Below the pieces are notes generated by a model that ran no database searches, had not been told where the DNA came from, and saw nothing but the letters and a program-made list of their open reading frames with translations. Below, in pieces: positions 58,301-64,000 of a DNA stretch of 64,000 nucleotides. This stretch comes from Diphasiastrum complanatum (taxonomy: Eukaryota > Streptophyta > Lycopodiopsida > Lycopodiales > Lycopodiaceae), in assembly GCA_029204225.1 (NCBI GenBank), contig CM055100.1:15798600-15862599 (forward strand). The letters run 5' to 3'. Numbering within the stretch: position 1 is the stretch's first letter; each line of letters starts with the position of its first letter. The translations under genes were made by a program, and so were the position numbers.

Positions 58301-60463
58301 TGAGGATCAAATCAAGAAAGTGAGAATTTAGGTTTGTAAGAAAAGACCAATGTCAAAAGACTATTAGAAACCTAAAGCAAGCTGCTGTAAAAATAGAAAA
58401 TTTGGAAGTCAATAAATACAAGAACGGAAGTTTTTCTGATGTGGAGAAGAGGGGCATATCCTTTCTGAAGTGATGATTCATATTCTCCATATGCACAAAA
58501 TGAAATTTTCTTCAAGAGGGGGATCTACAACAAAATGTCGATCCTAAGCATCTAGATGATTATGATTGAGAATGGACAAATACAAGATATAAACAATTTC
58601 ATCTGTCAACAAAGAACATTCACCCTTATTGAATGGTCTGGGATTGAAGAATGGTCAAAAGATCATTGATGAAGACTGAATTCTTTGTAAGCGGAGGAAG
58701 ATTTATGATCACAGATATGAGACTGCCAACTTAGTTACAGTGATGTTGACGCACCAGTCCCATAGATATATTTGTGATGTCGTGCACATAAGAGGCTGTA
58801 AGGCCAGATGATCATAACTTATTCAAAGAGTTCGAGTTTGACATCATGTTTTAGAGGGGTACGTTGAACTCTGTCATGGATGCTTTGAGTTAGATTTGGA
58901 GAGGTTAACAATAATACTTTGCTGAGATACAAGGCAATTTGCAGTTTTTCCCTTCAAGGTAGTGAACCATGCTAGTTAGAGTCGAGAGTGGTATGGGACA
59001 TTGGTTATTGTTGGAGGCTTGAACAAGCTGGACTGGTGTCTCTGGTACATAGGGTGACTCTACAGATGGGAGGTAAGTGAGCATTTGTCATTCGACAGTG
59101 TGCGATAACCTTATGGAGATCTGCTTTATTAATGTTTTAGTTTTTCTTGCACATCCCAAATAAGGCTGAAGTGCCCAGAGTTAATTTATAATGTGACTTA
59201 CTAAGCCAAGGCGTAAAGTCCAAGAACTTTGGATTAGTGTGAACTGACTTGTTATCTTACTAAATGTTCCAGTCTCTTATGACCATGGAAGTGGAAATGG
59301 CTAGTAGTTTTATATCTTATAGAATTTGTGTTCTGTCATGAATTTGCTAGATGATTAGAAGCTATGAGTTTTAGAAACAAATCATCAGTTTTTCATGACT
59401 TTCTTAAGAAAGCTTTTCCTTCAAACAAGCTATACTAAGTTTGATGACTGTTCAATAGTGTAAGTGGGTCAAGGCTAAGAAAATAACTGTATGCTAATCA
59501 TGCCTGTTTTGCAGGTGTGGTTGACATTGAATATTTCGGCAGATTTTTCATCGGTGTTCTCTTGGAACACAAAGCAGGTTAGACTTCAGTAGGAAGATGA
59601 GATTGCGGAGTCTTTGCATGAATGAGCTGAATCACTTGGGATTTCTCTCGTCAGGATAATAACATTTTACTAGGTCATTGCAGATTTTGCAATGTTCATA
59701 ATTTCAGCAATATTTCTTTGTCACCTTGATTTATTTGTGAATATTGCAGTTATTTATATTCGTGGCTGCTGAATACGTGACCCCCAAAAATGTGGTGAAT
59801 CAGGTGTGCTTCATAGTCTTCCATTCTGGATGGACATTAGTGTCTGTATGCTTGTTGTATATGCAGTTTTTTATGTGAAGGCACAGAGATGGTAAACAAG
59901 ACTAAGAGAGTGACGTTGCTGAATGATTTTTTCGTGTTGGTTCTCTTCACCTGTTACTTGCTTGTTTGTGCCTGTAAGGACATTTTCAATCAATCTACAT
60001 GGCCACTTTCCAAGACTGCTAACTTTTATTCAGATATTTGTCACCAGGACAATTTTTCTAGGCTTTAACATGCATTGCAATTTAGACTAATTCATTGATG
60101 GTAAATTCTTTTCATTTTTGGAGGTTTCATTATGGGACGCCATTTTGGTGTCCAAGAACCACGCCAAGTTTTCGATTAAAACCAGAAATAAGTACAGTTT
60201 TGTTGATCAGGTCACTATCCTTACTTTTGCTGGTATTTATGCAATAGATGAATATAGATTTTTGTAAATGCATCTGTCAGCAGCTAAACAGTCGTCTTCG
60301 CAGTCCCTTTGTGACAAGTGCTTGTTTGTTCGATGTCTTGCAGGGTAATAATCTAAGAGGCTCAGACTTCAACCTTACCATGTATTGGCATGTGATGCCC
60401 TTGACTGGTGCTATGTATACCGAGAAACAAGTTTTTTCAGGATTTCGGTTACCAACTGAGTAG
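55313..60463 (+). CDS. SPCS3: Signal peptidase complex subunit 3 (SPC22/23 family)
   Basis: A complete gene of six exons, all introns phase 0 with GT-AG ends: 55313-55438, 56125-56172, 59515-59577, 59750-59803, 60124-60210, 60344-60463 (TAG). The product is 165 residues, the usual plant length of about 167. Residues 1-42 ([20 protein letters not shown] onward) hold the single N-terminal membrane helix (about 12-32). The rest is the luminal domain: [69 protein letters not shown], then [20 protein letters not shown], ending [24 protein letters not shown] and AEY are family hallmarks. It is a non-catalytic subunit of the ER signal peptidase, needed for activity in yeast. Intron 2 (3.3 kb) contains a Ty3 remnant. 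The only fully intact host gene here. Confidence 0.95.
57000..58315 (-). pseudogene. Ty3 chromovirus remnant in SPC3 intron 2
   Basis: Minus strand. RT C-end and RNase [57 protein letters not shown]-stop, then [14 protein letters not shown] (58315-57905). A deletion follows, and then the integrase catalytic Glu side: [40 protein letters not shown] (57845-57700). Next [20 protein letters not shown] and a C-terminal chromodomain [20 protein letters not shown] (about 57190-57120). Orientation is opposite to the host gene. Frame changes and deletions show it is dead. Confidence 0.85.
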
Positions 60464-62559
60464 ACATACATCCAAAGCACATTAACAATGGATCCATTGA
60501 TATTCTGGAAAATTTTGGCATAACGTTTGAAGCAAATTTGCTTTTATGATCATAAATATGTTGTCTAATTGTAAATTGCTGATTGTTTAAAAAGGTTCCA
60601 TGTTTGACAACAGTAAAGTAAAAGGACAAATTTTGTAGCATATGTATAGTTTAAGTTAAGACTACTAAGATTTGAAACGGGACTAGGGTTCATGCTATGT
60701 CCAATTGAAATATGGACATGGATGTTTGCCAACATACATGTGGGTGAAGGCGATGTGATGATGCCAGGTATAAAGGATTTTAGGCAATGTGATCACACAT
60801 AAGGTCAAATGATTGGAACCTGCTTTTCCCAGTCGAGAAATGATGTCAAGTGATGTGATGTCAAGTGGGAGCGTAAAATCTATTGGAGGATTATAAAAAA
60901 AAATTGCACTCGTTCATAGTACTTGATTGTGCATAGAACATAGGCTATCTTGCGAATTGAAATAACTACATGTAGGTGGTCATGCTCACTCTCAAAGTAT
61001 CCACATATCAGAACCATAACCATAACAAATCCCCAAAAAGCTTATTCACCAGGGAAAGGAGAAAAGGTGAGCAATGCCAAGAGGCGGTAGTGTGTTATTA
61101 GAGCTTGTATATTTTGTGTCATGATACATGGAATTGACGCCTAACAACCACTCCTTTGGTAGGAGTTGATCGCATAATTGTATTTGTTGCTGGTCTGGTT
61201 GTAGAATACGTTTGACGGAGAAATTTGTCCATGATGCTCAAAGGTATCTACTTGAAGGTAATGTAGAGCTATTAGAGCCTTTTCCATGGGCATCCCTAGC
61301 AATATACCTCTTCTGATCTTTAGTTGGTGGCCCATCACAACTCCAACTTGTGTGCCTATGGAGCCTAACGATAACCAGAAGCTCAACGGTAACCCTCAAC
61401 TATATGTCACACTAATATTATATCTCAACTCTTGAAAGGCCATTCGACAGTTGTTTACACATGATATACAGAAATGTTATTATTGCAATGATCTTACAGG
61501 AGAATATTATTCAGAGAATGATATAGGTTATAAGCATGAGCATACATGATATGTAGAAATGTTAGTGCTGTAAGGATCTTAAAATAAAAGATTATTTAGA
61601 GAGAGGCCCATACACGGTTATAAGCATGAGCAGGCCATGTTACTTGATATGTCTGTCATCTCATAGAGTTGCAAACTTGCAAACACGTGTGTCAAATTTG
61701 TTGCATACTTTGGAGCCCCTTTTCATGTAATGTGCTCTTAAATTGAATTGTGTATCATCTTTTGAAATTTTAAAACCTTTTACTTTTGATTGTGCAATGT
61801 GACAATCCTAACTTTCAAGTTTTGATGCATGCTTTGAAGTTGTTTTGGTCCTAAAACTACTATGGAATCGATCCTGACCTAAGGGTAAGGTTAGCCTTTT
61901 ACTTTCCAGTAAAAGTTTGCAAAGGTTTGGATTTTATGAAAGTGTGCAAATGCATTTTGTAGACTTCTAACAAATTTAAGCTTTCAAAGACTTGTTAGCA
62001 ACTATGCTGCGAGGACATGCCATGAATATGGTTGTTGACACTTGGTTGTCATTATAGAATGGGAATAGTCTAAATGTTGCAAATTTGATCTTCCTATCCA
62101 TATTGATGACATCATGACTTCATAGAAGTTGCGAACCAAGTGTTACTTTAACACTTCATATGTTATTATAGTCTTGTAATGAGTCACATGCATATTCAGT
62201 GTAATATAGTGGACTGGAAATAATAACACACTTATAGTGTAGTAAAGTGGAGTTCTGGACTGGAGAATAATTACAAACTTTTTCACACAACAGGTAGGAC
62301 AACATATTGAAAGGAAGTCACAAACTTTACTGATATCGATTATTTTGTGGAACTTGAGAGAATTGTGCGCAAAACTTCAGTTGTGGACAGCTTTTTTCGG
62401 GTGGAGCTAAATGCCACCTAGAGCCAATTTTCAGAGTGATTTGTAGCCTTTATCTCCCATCCCTTCATACTCTATATGCATGAGGATGCTCCTCGTCTTA
62501 TTTCCAAGTTTTTAGGCTTGTATCATGCTCTAATGTGCAACTAAGGCACCTCAACCCAA
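60464..62559. other. Non-coding downstream region
   Basis: The first part would hold the SPC3 3' UTR. A near-duplicate phrase (TACATGATATGTAGAAATGTTA / CATGATATACAGAAATGTTA, with ATTATT.AGAGA after) occurs at about 61461 and 61540. No gene is recognised. Confidence 0.5.
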
Positions 62560-63666
62560 TTTTTTCTCCCTAAAACAAAACATCACAAGCACTGAGAAAA
62601 GGCAGCTTGTGGCAAAAGCGGTTTTATGTTGATCTTTTTCAGCAATTTGAATCATATTGTATCCGCTAAAGCCATCTAGGAAGGAGTAGGCCTCATCTCC
62701 TATGAGATTTTCTAAGATGGATTCTTTGAAAGGTAATGAAAAATTATCACGTTCCGTGATGACATTAAGTTTCTTAAAATTGACACAGATCCGAAGTTTC
62801 CATTTTTCTTAGAAACAATGACTATTGGAGAGACTCACTCAATATGTTCGATTTCAAAGATGAATCCTGCATCTAACAAGCATTGTAATTCTTCTTTGAT
62901 TTTGGCCTTATAGATCGGATTACATCTGTAGGGACAACTAGCAGTTGGTCTCGCCGGTTTAAGAGGAATACGATGTACAACTACCTGTTATAGGACCATG
63001 CATAGACATGTCGGTATTTGCACAAAAGCTTTTCAAGCCTTCTGCGTTGTTCCTGATTAAGATGAGCCCCGACGTGGATGATGTATTTGTTACTTTCATG
63101 TGGCTCACTCAAGGAGAGAGTGATGGTTCGGGTAGGGCCTTCGTAGGGTGAATTACCATTTGGCTCACGTTGAGCTTGGGGTAATTGGATGGTTACATCC
63201 TCGATCGTATAGTCCTTAAAATATGCAGGCACATCATGGGCTGATGATTCGAGGGGGGGCTTGCCTTTCAACTATCTGGATGGTGATTTGGGAGGTTCGA
63301 GGATTGGTATATGAGCGGATGCAATCTCAGGAACTTCCCTAGCAGTGGTAAGGTCTCCAGGTGGCTAAATTTGAAGGGGTTTCTTCATCTTTCTTTCATG
63401 GTATGGCCACGAGGCTCTGGCTTCGATGGACGTGAGGTGTGAGGATGAGGAAGTGGTGGCACATCATGGAGAATTTTGTCGTCGATTTGAAAAATTGTTT
63501 TCTCCTCACAGAGGTCCCATGGATAGTTTGGTCGTTTTACCCGGTATAGCTTGGTATCATGTTTTTCAACCGTAACTTTGGCAACTAGTTCCACTTTGGA
63601 TGACTGCTGCAGAAAGGCCTTGAGTGGAAGGGCCTCCATGTAGAAATGTCCAAATCGTCTGGGCAA
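62560..63666 (-). pseudogene. Ty3 protease-to-RT fragment
   Basis: Minus strand. MPRRFGHFYMEALPLKAF and YPWDLCEEKTIFQIDDKI (63666-63480) are followed by the linker before RT: HVGAHLNQEQRRRLEKLLCK, YRHVYAWSYNR (63090-62985). RT motifs occur in other frames: VVVHRIPLKPARPTASCPYR, then KEELQCLLDAGF and VSKKNG (62980-62810). The VYAWSY element is typical of one Ty3/gypsy clade of plants. Frameshifts are present, and the RT active site is not preserved. Confidence 0.7.
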
Positions 63667-64000
63667 TTTTGAATTTGTAAGACATTCTCGTCATCTACGG
63701 GATTGATGAATGTCCTTGCTCTCTATCACTTTCCCTCCATCTCTCATGCTTTATTTGTGTTTTGCTAATTGTTGGATCTGATTGTTATTGGGATTGCATG
63801 TTATTTATCGCTTTCATGGGAACGTAATATAACAACAACACATTTTTATCTATGTACAACGTAGATGAATGCTTGTTGATGATCGCGCTTGTTTACTCAC
63901 TCTGATCAGAACACGGACGTCTACGACTCCTCAGTTTCTGATCAGACGATGGCTATCTTTGACGCCTGAGGAACTCGCAATATCATACTGCTCTTCCATT
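63667..64000. other. Unassigned right edge
   Basis: No coding motif identified; may continue the Ty3 element beyond the window. Confidence 0.35.

Overview
The window reads as nuclear DNA of a land plant. It is AT-rich, has plant-type short exons with GT-AG introns, and is crowded with broken Ty1/copia and Ty3/gypsy elements, a LINE and a CACTA relic. Only two conventional host genes are visible. One is a complete six-exon gene for signal peptidase complex subunit 3 (SPC3/SPCS3) at 55.3-60.5 kb. The other is the last three exons of a PLP-enzyme gene of the methionine gamma-lyase-like / aluminium-resistance family at 8.2-9.3 kb. A retroelement-swollen host intron and many old nested insertions suggest a large repeat-rich genome. 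A fern or lycophyte is my guess, not something the sequence proves.

Layout. 0-1.5 kb: internally deleted LINE (minus). 1.7-4.0 kb: copia pair of LTRs with long CT microsatellites. 6.1-7.6 kb: Ty3 remnant containing a GC-rich hairpin. 8.2-9.3 kb: PLP-enzyme exons. 11.4-13.8 kb: copia (minus). 15.3 kb: CACTA transposase fragment. 16.2-17.4 kb: copia LTR and gag. 18.0-25.1 kb: an unusual block with a multi-exon transposase-like gene (+), a gene of unknown function (-), and a decayed gene (+) that starts with a histone H3 fold and runs on into an unknown extension. The last two are divergent and share a two-TATA, five-G-box promoter.

25.6-39.9 kb: nested retroelements. A Ty3 element (about 26.8-35.7 kb) is split by a 2.4-kb foldback DNA element at 28.05-30.43 kb, and its 5' LTR is occupied by copia sequence. 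Further copia elements follow. 40.6 kb: GA/GGGAGA satellite. 40.8-43.7 kb: non-coding DNA with degenerate short repeats ending in an LTR-like segment. 45.6-52.7 kb: copia element disrupted by a second, inverted copia. 53 kb: gag fragment. 55.3-60.5 kb: SPC3 gene, with a Ty3 chromovirus remnant in intron 2. 62.6-63.7 kb: Ty3 pol fragment.

Most interesting observation: one 18-nt bipartite motif (RATATCG-N7-GCGC, fixed spacing) occurs 11 times around the divergent H3-fusion promoter and 16 times in the foldback element 6 kb away. This suggests the two belong to one family of mobile or viral-like DNA that I cannot match to a described family. The H3-fusion and its neighbours are no longer intact. 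Their stops look like CAG-to-TAG and CGA-to-TGA changes, as expected from decay of methylated cytosines.
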